Shown here one piece after another: positions 7,147 to 15,399 of a stretch of 40,447 nt of DNA. The position numbers and the translations under genes were made by a program. The stretch's first letter is position 1; each line of letters starts with the position of its first letter. The stretch spans positions 1 through 40,447 of the forward strand of contig CAYJAY010000022.1 of NCBI GenBank assembly GCA_964368445.1, in the 5' to 3' direction. The DNA is from CAYJAY01 sp964368445. GTDB taxonomy: Bacteria > Bacillota > Clostridia > Oscillospirales > Ruminococcaceae. The notes below the pieces were generated by a model. The model made no database searches, had not been told where the DNA came from, and worked only from the letters and a program-made list of their open reading frames with translations.

Positions 7147-8138
7147 GGCACAATGTAAAACGTTCAGAGTTTGAAAATACAAGTAAAAAGAAATGGAACG
7201 ATTTTTTAAGAAACAATGTTATAACTAACTATACCGTGATGTTGGTTCCACACGATTCGACAAAAAATTCAAAGAAACTTCAGATACATCTTTGGGTTCT
7301 GCTTTTTGTGATAGCGGCGCTTACAACTCTTTTGGTTTTGGCGACATATTATTCCTATTCCAACTATCGCCTACAGGTTGTTATGGTTGAAAACTCAAGG
7401 CTTAACAAGATAAGCGTAGAACAAGAGGAATTTTTAAGCGAACTTGAAAAACTTTCAAAGCAACTGCTTGACGAGATGGTTGAGACCAACGAATCGGAAA
7501 ATGTTATCCGTGAAAAGGTAGGTCTTGAACAAAACATCGTCGCGGTAGGCGGGGTCGACCTTGACTTTGTTATCCCGGAAGCGACCCTTGTCATGGCGGG
7601 AGACAAAAATCTTTGGGACAGGCTGAACACGCTTTCGGTTGAACTTTCTGCATATCAAGAGTTTACCGACGGCCTTAATTTGAGATACGAGATACTTGAT
7701 GTTGAAGTCGACGACAGGTTGCATTATCTCTCGAGCATTCCGACAGGAGAGCCACTCGATGAGATGATAATGACGTCGGGTTTTGGCGAACGCGTTTCGC
7801 CGTTTGGGTTTAAAACGGTTTCGTTCCACAACGCGCTGGATTTTGCCGGAACAACGGGGGACAGAATTTATGCTACCGGAGCGGGGATCGTCGAGATATC
7901 GGTTAAACATGCCGAATACGGGAACTATGTAGTTATCGACCACGGATACGGATACAAAAGCCTTTATGCCCACAACAGCAAAAACATCGTGTCGGCGGGA
8001 GACGAGGTTGAACGCGGGGATCTAATCGGGCTTGTCGGTTCTACGGGGCTGAGCACGGGAAGCCATCTACACTATGAGATAATAAAAGACGGGGTTCAAA
8101 TCGACCCCGAAACTATGTTAAATAATTTTAATTTTTAA
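7143..8138 (+). CDS. Membrane-anchored M23 (LytM) metallopeptidase
   Basis: Predicted cell-wall hydrolase, 331 residues. A basic cytoplasmic segment (1-46) precedes one transmembrane helix (about 47-70), then an extracytoplasmic coiled coil (about 75-190) rich in Glu/Leu/Lys, then a LytM domain. The zinc ligands are intact: His229 and Asp233 in FHNALDF, and the HLH pair His308/His310 in GSHLHYE, so the enzyme is likely active. GFGERVSPFG and HGYGYKSLYAHNS are typical of the family. It is followed 18 bases later by a bactofilin, a pairing known from Helicobacter (Csd1-CcmA) and other shape-control systems. That suggests localised peptidoglycan trimming guided by a bactofilin polymer. The start is forced by an upstream in-frame stop. 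Confidence 0.94.
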   Translation: MRHNVKRSEFENTSKKKWNDFLRNNVITNYTVMLVPHDSTKNSKKLQIHLWVLLFVIAALTTLLVLATYYSYSNYRLQVVMVENSRLNKISVEQEEFLSELEKLSKQLLDEMVETNESENVIREKVGLEQNIVAVGGVDLDFVIPEATLVMAGDKNLWDRLNTLSVELSAYQEFTDGLNLRYEILDVEVDDRLHYLSSIPTGEPLDEMIMTSGFGERVSPFGFKTVSFHNALDFAGTTGDRIYATGAGIVEISVKHAEYGNYVVIDHGYGYKSLYAHNSKNIVSAGDEVERGDLIGLVGSTGLSTGSHLHYEIIKDGVQIDPETMLNNFNF

Positions 8139-8156
8139 AGGGAAAGGTCTTAAATC

Positions 8157-8630
8157 ATGTTCAATAAAAAAGAAACAACCGACACAGCAGTTCTTGGAAC
8201 CGTTGAAACAATTATCGGAGAAAAAACCGTTTTCGAGGGCGTCGCGACGCTTGAGACAAACCTTAGGGTTGACGGAACAATTAAGGGCAACATCGTTTCA
8301 AAAAGCACCGTTATCATAGGCAAAGAAGGCAAGGTGTTTGGCGAGATTGAAGCTCAAAATGTCTATATTGCGGGATACGTTAAAGGAAACATTAAAGCAA
8401 AAGCAAAGATTGAATTTTTCGGAACCGGTTCTGTTTTCGGAGATCTTTTTACCGAAAGCCTTGTTGTTGCAGATGGCGCAAAGTTCAACGGAAAATGCAC
8501 AACTCCTGCTAAAGATGTCGAATTTACACCGGCAAGCGTTTCACAAAATGCTTCTGTCGGCGTTAAAACTCAAACACATTCCGCTCCTTCCGCAACAGCA
8601 ACCCCACCGCTTAAAGTGGCAAATAAATAA
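8157..8630 (+). CDS. Bactofilin family cytoskeletal protein
   Basis: Polymer-forming bactofilin (DUF583), 157 residues. The core (about 15-120) shows the right-handed beta-helix pattern of repeated short strands: VLGTVETIIGEKTVFEGVA, then LRVDGTIKGNI, VIIGKEGKVFGEIEAQNV, IAGYVKGNIKAKAKIEFFG and GSVFGDLFTESLVVADGAKF. A flexible Ala/Thr/Pro tail follows, as is usual. The start at 8157 has GGGAAAGG upstream. The gene is clearly co-transcribed with the M23 peptidase, and the pair probably acts together on cell shape or envelope remodelling. Confidence 0.93.
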   Translation: MFNKKETTDTAVLGTVETIIGEKTVFEGVATLETNLRVDGTIKGNIVSKSTVIIGKEGKVFGEIEAQNVYIAGYVKGNIKAKAKIEFFGTGSVFGDLFTESLVVADGAKFNGKCTTPAKDVEFTPASVSQNASVGVKTQTHSAPSATATPPLKVANK

Positions 8631-8653
8631 AAATCAAATTAACAGAGGTTTAA

Positions 8654-10099
8654 ATGGGCTTGATTACAAGGAAGATACAAAAACCCGAGTTAACAAACAA
8701 AGCCCCCTCAAAAGCAGCGTTCGCCCTGCTTTTCTTGGGGCTTGTTTTGATTTTTCTTTCGGGATATTACTATGATTTGGTGCTTATAACGGAACATAGT
8801 TTAAAGATTTGGGACATCTTGTTTAACGACGGAATAACGGGACTTGCAAAGTTCTACTCGTCTGCCGAAAGCATGTTTGTCGAGGGAAACCCAAGCACCG
8901 AAGCGCCGTATAACATATTTGTATATATACTGCTTGCGGTTCTAAATGTTCCGACAATGCTTTTGCGCGGTGGGGAAGAATATCTTCGCAACGCATTCCC
9001 GGCGCTTTTGTGGTCCAAAATTGTCATAATGATACTTTTGGGGTTTGCGGTATATTGCTTTTACAAACTTCTTGACTGTTTCACTCTTTCGACAGAGCAA
9101 AAATATCTAGGCGTTTTTATGTTTTGTTCGTCGGTTTTTGTTGTTTCTGCAACGGTGTACACCGGTCAGATAGACATTGGTGGCGTGGCGTTCACTATGT
9201 TGGGTCTTCGCGCATATCTCAAAAACGACCGAAAACAGATGTATATATTTTTCATGATAGCGTGTCTGTTTAAACTTTTTGCTCTATTCATATTCATTCC
9301 GCTGATGCTTTTGCGCGAAAAAAGAGTGTTTCATTTTTTAAGAGATGTTTTGTTTGTGATGCTTCCGTTTATCCTAACAGACATGGTGCTTTTCGCTCTT
9401 TTAGACCCCGACAGGGTTTCGCAAAGTCGCTTTTTCTTGATTTTAACGTTTAATAATCTACCGATAAACGACGACCACGGCTCGGTTTTTATAATGGTAT
9501 ATATTATAATTTCAATACTTTGCTATAACTATAAACTGAAATCAAACGAAGTTTACGAGCGTTATGTTGCGCTTTACGTGTGCCTTGCGGTGTATGCGAG
9601 TTTTATTGTTTTTTCAAGGCTTCACACATATTGGTGTGTTTTAATCGCGCCGTATCTTGCGATACTTTTGCTTGTCAACAAACCAAAACAAAAGATAAAC
9701 CTTTTGCTTGAGATAATAGGTTCAAGCGCCCTTGTTCTGTCCCAGATGATCTACTCCCCGCCTGTCTTTGCGCCAGAAAATGCCCGCCGTTTTGCGCTTA
9801 GGGTGGTCGAGGGTCAAATTATGGAGTTTGACACAACAACGCTTTTTGTCCACCTTGTCGGCCAGGAAAACTATAACTATTTTGCAATCCTCTTGTTAAG
9901 CGTATTCGCCGCTTGTTTTATAGGCCTTTTAATTGTAAACTTCCCGAAATTACATGAGCTGACAGACGAAACAAGTTGTGACGAAAAACAGTTTAAACAG
10001 ATAGTTTACCTTCGCGCGGCGGCAAGCGTTGGAATTATGCTTATTCCGGCGTTTGTCTATCTTCTCAACGTTGTTGTAATCTCTAAACTTAATTCTTAG
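8654..10099 (+). CDS. Polytopic membrane protein, probable GT-C glycosyltransferase
   Basis: 481-residue integral membrane protein with about twelve hydrophobic segments. The stretch SATVYTGQIDIGGVAFTMLGLRAYL followed by ACLFKLFALFIFIPLMLL resembles the GQxD...FK...P pattern of GT-C enzymes of the GT87/DUF2029 kind, which use polyprenyl-phosphate sugars on the outer membrane face. A first-loop acidic motif is less clear here than in the two paralogues at 36336 and 37730. A good AGAGG ribosome-binding site precedes the ATG, 23 bases after the bactofilin stop, so it belongs to the same operon. The exact sugar and acceptor are unknown. Confidence 0.7.
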   Translation: MGLITRKIQKPELTNKAPSKAAFALLFLGLVLIFLSGYYYDLVLITEHSLKIWDILFNDGITGLAKFYSSAESMFVEGNPSTEAPYNIFVYILLAVLNVPTMLLRGGEEYLRNAFPALLWSKIVIMILLGFAVYCFYKLLDCFTLSTEQKYLGVFMFCSSVFVVSATVYTGQIDIGGVAFTMLGLRAYLKNDRKQMYIFFMIACLFKLFALFIFIPLMLLREKRVFHFLRDVLFVMLPFILTDMVLFALLDPDRVSQSRFFLILTFNNLPINDDHGSVFIMVYIIISILCYNYKLKSNEVYERYVALYVCLAVYASFIVFSRLHTYWCVLIAPYLAILLLVNKPKQKINLLLEIIGSSALVLSQMIYSPPVFAPENARRFALRVVEGQIMEFDTTTLFVHLVGQENYNYFAILLLSVFAACFIGLLIVNFPKLHELTDETSCDEKQFKQIVYLRAAASVGIMLIPAFVYLLNVVVISKLNS

Positions 10100-10169
10100 A
10101 TAAGAGTTTATGAAACAATTAAGTATAAGTTGCAAGCGATTTTTTTCACATCTCTAAAAAGGACACTTT

Positions 10170-11795
10170 ATGAACATTTCGAAGATTAACCGACCGTTTG
10201 AAAAATTTAATGATAACCGCATACTGTACTTCGTGTTGCTTGCAATTGTGGCGATAACCGCCGTTGTGGTTCGTGTATATCAGTTCGGCGAGTTCCCCGG
10301 CGGAATAAACCAAGACGAAGCTATGGCGGCGGTCGACGCTAAGGCGCTTTTAGATTACGGAACCGACAGGTTCGGAACTCTGTTCCCCGTCCACTTTAAG
10401 GCGCAAGGAATAAGCCAGATGAGCGTGCTTTTGTCCTATATGATGGTTCCGTTTATAAAGTTTTTCGGATATAATATTGTGGCAATTCGGCTTCCGCTTT
10501 TGGTAACAAGTTTGATATCTCTTTATATAGCGTTCCGGTTTGCGTATAAGGCGTTTGGGAAATGGTTGGCGTTAACCGTTTTGTTTGTGCTCGCGCTAAG
10601 CCCTTGGCACATTATGCAAAGCCGTTGGTCGCTCGACTGCAACCTGTTTCCTCATTTTTTGCTTTTTGCGTGTTACGCGCTTTATCTTGGCGCAGACAAA
10701 AAACGCTATCTCTACATATCTGCGGCGCTTTTCGGGATTTCGATGTACGCATATGCAATAGCTATCTACACCGTGCCGTTTATGCTGCTTGCTTTTTCGT
10801 TTTATTACATAAAGTATAAATATGCTACGATTAAGCAAATTGTAATTTGCGCTGTGATTTTTCTTGCGATATCGTGGCCGTTTATTCTGTGCATGTTTAT
10901 CAATGCGCTTGAACTCGACACAATCTATCTTCCGTTTATGACTATCGAGCGTTTCTATGACTCGGTGCGTAGCAGCGACATTTTATTTTTTAGCGACAAT
11001 TTTTTTGAATCGTTAAAGGAAAACGTGACCTATTTGTTTTACACAGTTTTTGCTCAGGCACACGACGCGCCGTTTAACTCGGTCGAGGGGTTCGGAAGGT
11101 TCTATCCGTTCACAACGGTTTTAATGTTTGTCGGTATATACTATCTAGTAAAAAAACTGCGCAAAACGTGCGAAAACAAGGCGATGGTGATACTTGTTAT
11201 TTGGGGCGTGGTTGGTATAGTTTCGGGACTTATAACATATAAAGTTAATGTAAACAGAATAAACATCTTTTGGTATCCAATGGCGTTTTTTATTGCGTTT
11301 GGTATATATATGTTGGTTAAACATATCAAACCACTTTCAGTTGTCGTTGTCGCGGTTTTTGTTGTTTATTTTGTAAACTTCAATTCTTACTATTTCGATA
11401 AACATGCCCACCTTATAAACGAGATGTATTTTTCCGATTTCACAAAAGTTTTGGAAGTAGCGAAAAACAACAAAGGGGTAGAAAGGTTTTATATAACGTC
11501 GCATATTTGGGAGAATAAACAAGACCTTCAGACGGTCGAGATTGTAACGATGTTCTATTTTGATATAGATTCAAAATATTTTATGGGTCAACCCACCGAT
11601 AAACCGGGGTATGAAGATGTTCTTCCGTATGATGAGAAGTTTAACTATATCGACATGATGCTTCTGCCGGCAGAAGGGCCGCTTTCAAGCCGTTCGGCGT
11701 ATATAGTTACAAACTATGAGTATGACTACGTATACCGCGAGCTTTGCACATACAACAACTATCAAGGATATTCGATAATTAAAACAGCATATTAA
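10170..11795 (+). CDS. ArnT/PMT-type (GT39-like) membrane glycosyltransferase
   Basis: 541-residue polytopic protein. After the first transmembrane helix comes PGGINQDEAMAAVDAK, carrying the acidic pair Asp49-Glu50 that marks the catalytic first loop of GT39/GT83 enzymes. SPWHIMQSRWSLDCNLFPHF and GISMYAYAIAIYTVPFML are typical of this bacterial branch. A soluble C-terminal domain follows the last helix (from about residue 410). These enzymes transfer a sugar from polyprenyl phosphate to a protein or glycan outside the cytoplasm. AAAGGAC before the ATG supports the start. It follows the previous GT-C gene after 70 bases and probably ends the M23-bactofilin operon. Confidence 0.87.
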   Translation: MNISKINRPFEKFNDNRILYFVLLAIVAITAVVVRVYQFGEFPGGINQDEAMAAVDAKALLDYGTDRFGTLFPVHFKAQGISQMSVLLSYMMVPFIKFFGYNIVAIRLPLLVTSLISLYIAFRFAYKAFGKWLALTVLFVLALSPWHIMQSRWSLDCNLFPHFLLFACYALYLGADKKRYLYISAALFGISMYAYAIAIYTVPFMLLAFSFYYIKYKYATIKQIVICAVIFLAISWPFILCMFINALELDTIYLPFMTIERFYDSVRSSDILFFSDNFFESLKENVTYLFYTVFAQAHDAPFNSVEGFGRFYPFTTVLMFVGIYYLVKKLRKTCENKAMVILVIWGVVGIVSGLITYKVNVNRINIFWYPMAFFIAFGIYMLVKHIKPLSVVVVAVFVVYFVNFNSYYFDKHAHLINEMYFSDFTKVLEVAKNNKGVERFYITSHIWENKQDLQTVEIVTMFYFDIDSKYFMGQPTDKPGYEDVLPYDEKFNYIDMMLLPAEGPLSSRSAYIVTNYEYDYVYRELCTYNNYQGYSIIKTAY

Positions 11796-11841
11796 CAGAG
11801 TGGGCGGTTAAACACATAAGGGACTGTGACAAAATTATCAT

Positions 11842-11959
11842 AATGCACAAAAAACGGTAGGGGCGAACCTATGTGTTCGCCCGAAATCAATGGTAAATCC
11901 AAGGTTTCGGGCGGTCACGCAGGACCGCCCCTACATTCCACCTATTGTGTTTGTGCATT
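11842..11959. repeat. Nested palindromic intergenic repeat
   Basis: GTAGGGGCG (11857-11865) and CGCCCCTAC (11926-11934) enclose two GC-rich hairpins, GGGCGAAC/GTTCGCCC and GGGCGGTC/GACCGCCC. CGCCCGAAA and TTTCGGGCG also pair, so an alternative single long stem is possible. Outside lies a further inverted pair AATGCACAAA (11842-11851) and TTTGTGCATT (11950-11959). It contains no ORF and fills much of the 261-base spacer between two glycosyltransferase genes. The form fits a REP-like or miniature mobile element; it may also act as a terminator or mRNA stabiliser. Confidence 0.65.
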
Positions 11960-12023
11960 TTGACGAAACACGATTTTGCCATAGGGGTTTTTCTACAGTC
12001 AGAGGTTATAATAAATTATAGCC
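11944..12023 (+). repeat. Dispersed 80-bp repeat, copy A
   Basis: Starts ATTGTGTTTGTGC and ends with the near-palindrome GGTTATAATAAATTATAGCC (12004-12023). It aligns without a single gap to 27555-27634, with about 62 of 80 bases equal. It overlaps the right arm of the nested palindrome and ends 33 bases before the GT2 gene. Confidence 0.7.
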
Positions 12024-12056
12024 TTTAAATTACAAACTAAAAGGAATGTACATTTC

Positions 12057-13709
12057 ATGGAAATTATATATCTTGATTTTAATAAACTTTCTAAAACGAA
12101 ACTTTCTCCAAACGACATACTTGTTTTTTCGGGCGGAAAAAAACTTTCGACGGAACATGAACAGCTATTAAAACAACGCGCTCTCGAAAGCGAAAACCCA
12201 ATTTTTGTGGTTGAAACGTCGCCGTTTAAAAACGGCGGATATGTCGACCCTGTTTCACTTAACACCGAATATGCCGAAAACGACAGGCTAGCTATCAACG
12301 CGACGACTTTTTTGGGGGCGGGTGGTTTTGATTTCAGGATGAAATCTGCCGCCGCAACCGACCTTGTTTGGCGGCTTCATGCCCTTGGGTTTGACACAAA
12401 GCTTTTGCCGTCCGTAACGCTTGAAGCCACCGAACCGAGCGCCCGCGATTGTTCGTCTCGTTTTGTCGGCGCGTTTATGCTAAGCTTAAAATATGGTGAT
12501 AACAAGCAAAAAAAAGATGGGTTTTTAAATCTTCTCAAAGCCATTAAAAGCCCTGTCGGATATTACGTTAACCGTAAAAATCTTATAAAACAAACGATTT
12601 TTTGTATTCCAAGCGCGCTGTCTCTTTTGTTTATGCGCGACAAAAAAGTATTTCGCATTATAGGACAGGACAAAAAATTCTATGTCGGGGATTATGCGTT
12701 TAGAAAGGGAGAGACGACCGTTCCGACGGCGACAGACAGTCCGCTCGTGTCGGTTGTTGTTAGAACATATAAACGCAAAGAAACGCTAAGACAAACGCTT
12801 ATAAGCCTTGCTAACCAGACATACAAAAACTTTGAGGTCATTGTTGCCGAAGACGGCGAAGACACCTGTCGCGCGATGTTGGAGAACGATTTTAAACACC
12901 TTAACATAAAGTACATCAACGACAAAACAAGCGGTGGACGCGCGGCAAACGCAAACCGCGCCGTTAAACAAGTAAACGGCGAGTTTGTTAACTTTCTCGA
13001 TGACGACGACTTTCTTTTCCCCGACCACCTAGAAACCGCCGTCAACTTCGCAACTTCAAACGACAGCGAATTTGTTATTATGGGGTGTATGGCGATTAAA
13101 ATTAACGTTGTCTCAAACCAACCGTATGCGTTTGAAGCGGTTGAACTCTCGTCGCTTATAATGCCAAGAATAGACGTTATAACGATGACAAGGCGGTGTC
13201 TTGTCGCTATTGAATCGGTGTTTGTGTCGAAAAATGCCCTGTTGCAATCCGGGCTTATGCGTGAACAGCTTGACGCACATGAAGACTGGAACTTGTGGTT
13301 AAGGATTATGACAAAACACAAACCGCTTTACGTCAAATATTGCTCATGTGCTTGCACGTCTCCGGCAGACGACGAGCAGGATCAAAAACGCATTTTAGAA
13401 TATTCAAAGTTTGACAACGAACTTTTAAAAGATGAAAAACTGATGTTTGAGATTACCGCGGATGATATACGCGAATTTGAAAGCGGAACAGACAACGACT
13501 TAAACTATCTCTTGTCGCTCGGAATGCTTAGAGGGTATCTTGAAAAAGAGCTTTCATCGGTCGACGACATACACACGATTAAAACAAATGCAAGCGACGC
13601 ACGAAAACAGGTCTCTCAACATTCAAAAGCCACCCTTTCGGGGGAACAGTTAAACGCGATTTATTTTGATTATCTTGCGAAAAGGTTTGAGGGGTTACAA
13701 GAGGGATAG
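12057..13709 (+). CDS. GT2 glycosyltransferase with degenerate N-terminal GT remnant
   Basis: 550 residues, apparently cytoplasmic. The C-terminal part is a standard GT-A domain: SVVVRTYKRKETLRQTLISL (from about 231), VIVAEDGEDT, a run of four Asp (315-318, the metal-binding DxD) in NFLDDDDFLFP, and AHEDWNLWLRI, which carries the usual acidic catalytic pair. The N-terminal 215 residues contain FLGAGGFDFRMKSAAATDLV and WRLHALGFDTKLLP, which look like the acceptor half of a second GT2 (GGFDE...DLxxRLxxxG). That half has no nucleotide-binding part and no DxD. So the protein looks like a tandem GT whose first unit has lost activity. AAAGGA precedes the ATG. It probably adds a sugar to a lipid-linked or surface glycan, in line with the neighbouring GT-C genes. 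Confidence 0.88.
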   Translation: MEIIYLDFNKLSKTKLSPNDILVFSGGKKLSTEHEQLLKQRALESENPIFVVETSPFKNGGYVDPVSLNTEYAENDRLAINATTFLGAGGFDFRMKSAAATDLVWRLHALGFDTKLLPSVTLEATEPSARDCSSRFVGAFMLSLKYGDNKQKKDGFLNLLKAIKSPVGYYVNRKNLIKQTIFCIPSALSLLFMRDKKVFRIIGQDKKFYVGDYAFRKGETTVPTATDSPLVSVVVRTYKRKETLRQTLISLANQTYKNFEVIVAEDGEDTCRAMLENDFKHLNIKYINDKTSGGRAANANRAVKQVNGEFVNFLDDDDFLFPDHLETAVNFATSNDSEFVIMGCMAIKINVVSNQPYAFEAVELSSLIMPRIDVITMTRRCLVAIESVFVSKNALLQSGLMREQLDAHEDWNLWLRIMTKHKPLYVKYCSCACTSPADDEQDQKRILEYSKFDNELLKDEKLMFEITADDIREFESGTDNDLNYLLSLGMLRGYLEKELSSVDDIHTIKTNASDARKQVSQHSKATLSGEQLNAIYFDYLAKRFEGLQEG

Positions 13710-13713
13710 CGTA

Positions 13714-13747
13714 AAAGGAGCGAACAAAGTTGTTCACTCCTTTTTTT
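13714..13747 (+). terminator. Terminator between convergent GT2 and FGGY genes
   Basis: AAAGGAG-C-GAACA pairs with TGTTC-A-CTCCTTT around a short loop, followed by T7. It sits between two converging genes, and the A-run on the left foot may let it serve both strands. Confidence 0.88.
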
Positions 13748-13750
13748 ATT

Positions 13751-15370
13751 CTACATCTCGATGGCTTGGATAGCCGCTTTCTCGATTACAAAACCTTTTT
13801 TATAGTTTTCGATAAACTTGCTATATCCCTCAACCTCGTCTGCCGTTGGGGTCACAACCGTTTCACGGCTGTCGTTAAATATCTTGTTTGTGAGATACTC
13901 GTCAAGCGACAGTTGTTTGTTTTGCTCCAAAGCTTTTGCCCCCGCAAAACTTGCAAGAACCGCCATGCCCCAAGGCCCGCCCTCGCCGGCAGTCTCGGTC
14001 ACCGCAACCGGTGTGTTTATGGCGTTTGCCAAAATTCTTTGTCCTGTTTCTTTTGCCTTGAAAAGGCCTCCGTGCCCGTAGATCTTGTCAAGCTTTACCC
14101 CTTCGTTTACAAAAAGGATATCAAGCCCTATCTTCATCGAAGCAACGGTAGAACTTATTTGCATACGCATAAAATTAGCAAGATTAAATTCGCTTTTTGC
14201 ACTGCGTGCAATAAGCGGCCTGCCTTCGGTGAACCCTGTTATGTGTTCCCCCGAAAGATAGTTGTATCCGACAAGCCCACCGCAATCGGGCGCGCCCTCA
14301 AGCGCTTTTGCATACAATATGTCAAGTAAAGCGCCAAAATTAACCTCTACGCCAAGCGCATCGGCAAACTCGGAAAAGATTCCGCCCCAAGCGTCAAGCT
14401 CGCCTAGACAGTTGTTACAGTGTGCCATAGCGACAAGGTTTCCGTTTGGTGTCGTGACAAGGTCGATCTCTTCGTATACCCGCTCCAGCTCTTTTTCAAG
14501 AACTATCATGGCAAAAGCGCTCGTTCCGGCGCTTACGTTGCCGGTTCGCTTTGTTATGCTGTTTGTCGCTATCATGCCTGTTCCGGCGTCGCCCTCGGGG
14601 GGACAAAGCGAAACTCTAGCACAAAGTCTTCCTTTTGGGTCGAGAAGTTTCGCGCCCGCTTCGGTTAACGTTCCGGCGTTTTGCCCCGCTACCAAAACTT
14701 TCGGTAGTATGTCGCGAAGTTTAAAGCTAAAACCTTTTTGGTTTAAAATATCGTCGAATTTTTCAACCATAGTCGCGTTAAAATCTTTTGTTTCTATGTC
14801 TATTGGGAACATTCCCGATGCGTCGCCAACCCCCAAGACCTTTTGTCCCGTTAGGTTATAATGGACATATTCCGCAAGCGTCATAAGCGATTTAATCTCG
14901 CCTACGTGTTGTTCGCCATTTAAAATAGCTTGATAGAGGTGGGATATGCTCCAACGTTGGGGAATGTTATAGTTAAAAAGCCTCGTTAACTTTTCGCTGG
15001 CTTCCCCCGTCGAGGTGTTGCGCCACGTCCTAAACGGAGCCAAAAGTTTATCGTTTTGGTCAAATGCAAGATATCCGTGCATCATCGCCGAAACGCCAAG
15101 ATGTGAAACGCTTTTCAACGTTGTTTGATATTTATTTTCGATATCTTTATAAAGCTTATCAACACAGTTCGAGATACCGTTCCAAACATCATCTAACGCA
15201 TATGTCCAATATCCGTTTTCAAACTTGTTTTCCCAAGAATGTCCGCCCGAAGCGAGAACTTCGCCACTCTCGTCTATGAGAACCGCCTTAATTCTTGTCG
15301 AGCCGAGTTCGATGCCAAGATAACTTTTTCCCTCGTCGATTATACTTTTAATCTTATCGTTTTCTTTCAT
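13751..15370 (-). CDS. FGGY-family carbohydrate kinase
   Basis: ATP-dependent sugar kinase, 539 residues. The N-terminal domain has YLGIELGSTRIKAVLID (phosphate 1 loop), GVSAMMHGYLAFD and FRTWRNTSTGEAS. The C-terminal domain has GNVSAGTSAFAMIV (phosphate 2/adenosine region), KIYGHGGLFKAKETGQRILA and GEGGPWGMAVLASF. GGAGGGG lies just before the ATG at 15370. It starts 29 bases after secA ends, so it is probably co-transcribed with secA. Within FGGY enzymes it looks nearest to pentulose kinases (ribulose/xylulose), but no isomerase, epimerase or transporter gene is adjacent, so the substrate is open. Confidence 0.88.
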   Translation of the reverse strand: MKENDKIKSIIDEGKSYLGIELGSTRIKAVLIDESGEVLASGGHSWENKFENGYWTYALDDVWNGISNCVDKLYKDIENKYQTTLKSVSHLGVSAMMHGYLAFDQNDKLLAPFRTWRNTSTGEASEKLTRLFNYNIPQRWSISHLYQAILNGEQHVGEIKSLMTLAEYVHYNLTGQKVLGVGDASGMFPIDIETKDFNATMVEKFDDILNQKGFSFKLRDILPKVLVAGQNAGTLTEAGAKLLDPKGRLCARVSLCPPEGDAGTGMIATNSITKRTGNVSAGTSAFAMIVLEKELERVYEEIDLVTTPNGNLVAMAHCNNCLGELDAWGGIFSEFADALGVEVNFGALLDILYAKALEGAPDCGGLVGYNYLSGEHITGFTEGRPLIARSAKSEFNLANFMRMQISSTVASMKIGLDILFVNEGVKLDKIYGHGGLFKAKETGQRILANAINTPVAVTETAGEGGPWGMAVLASFAGAKALEQNKQLSLDEYLTNKIFNDSRETVVTPTADEVEGYSKFIENYKKGFVIEKAAIQAIEM

Positions 15371-15399
15371 GGTAACCCCTCCGATTTTTTACTTTATTT

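Noticed and set aside
12692..13321. 209-residue open frame on the minus strand within the GT2 gene
   Set aside because: It lies entirely antisense to a well-supported glycosyltransferase with intact GT-A motifs. It has no ribosome-binding site of note and a Ser/Thr/Arg-rich composition typical of antisense frames.
14262..14861. 199-residue open frame on the plus strand within the FGGY kinase
   Set aside because: Antisense shadow of a gene with all FGGY motifs; no start signals.
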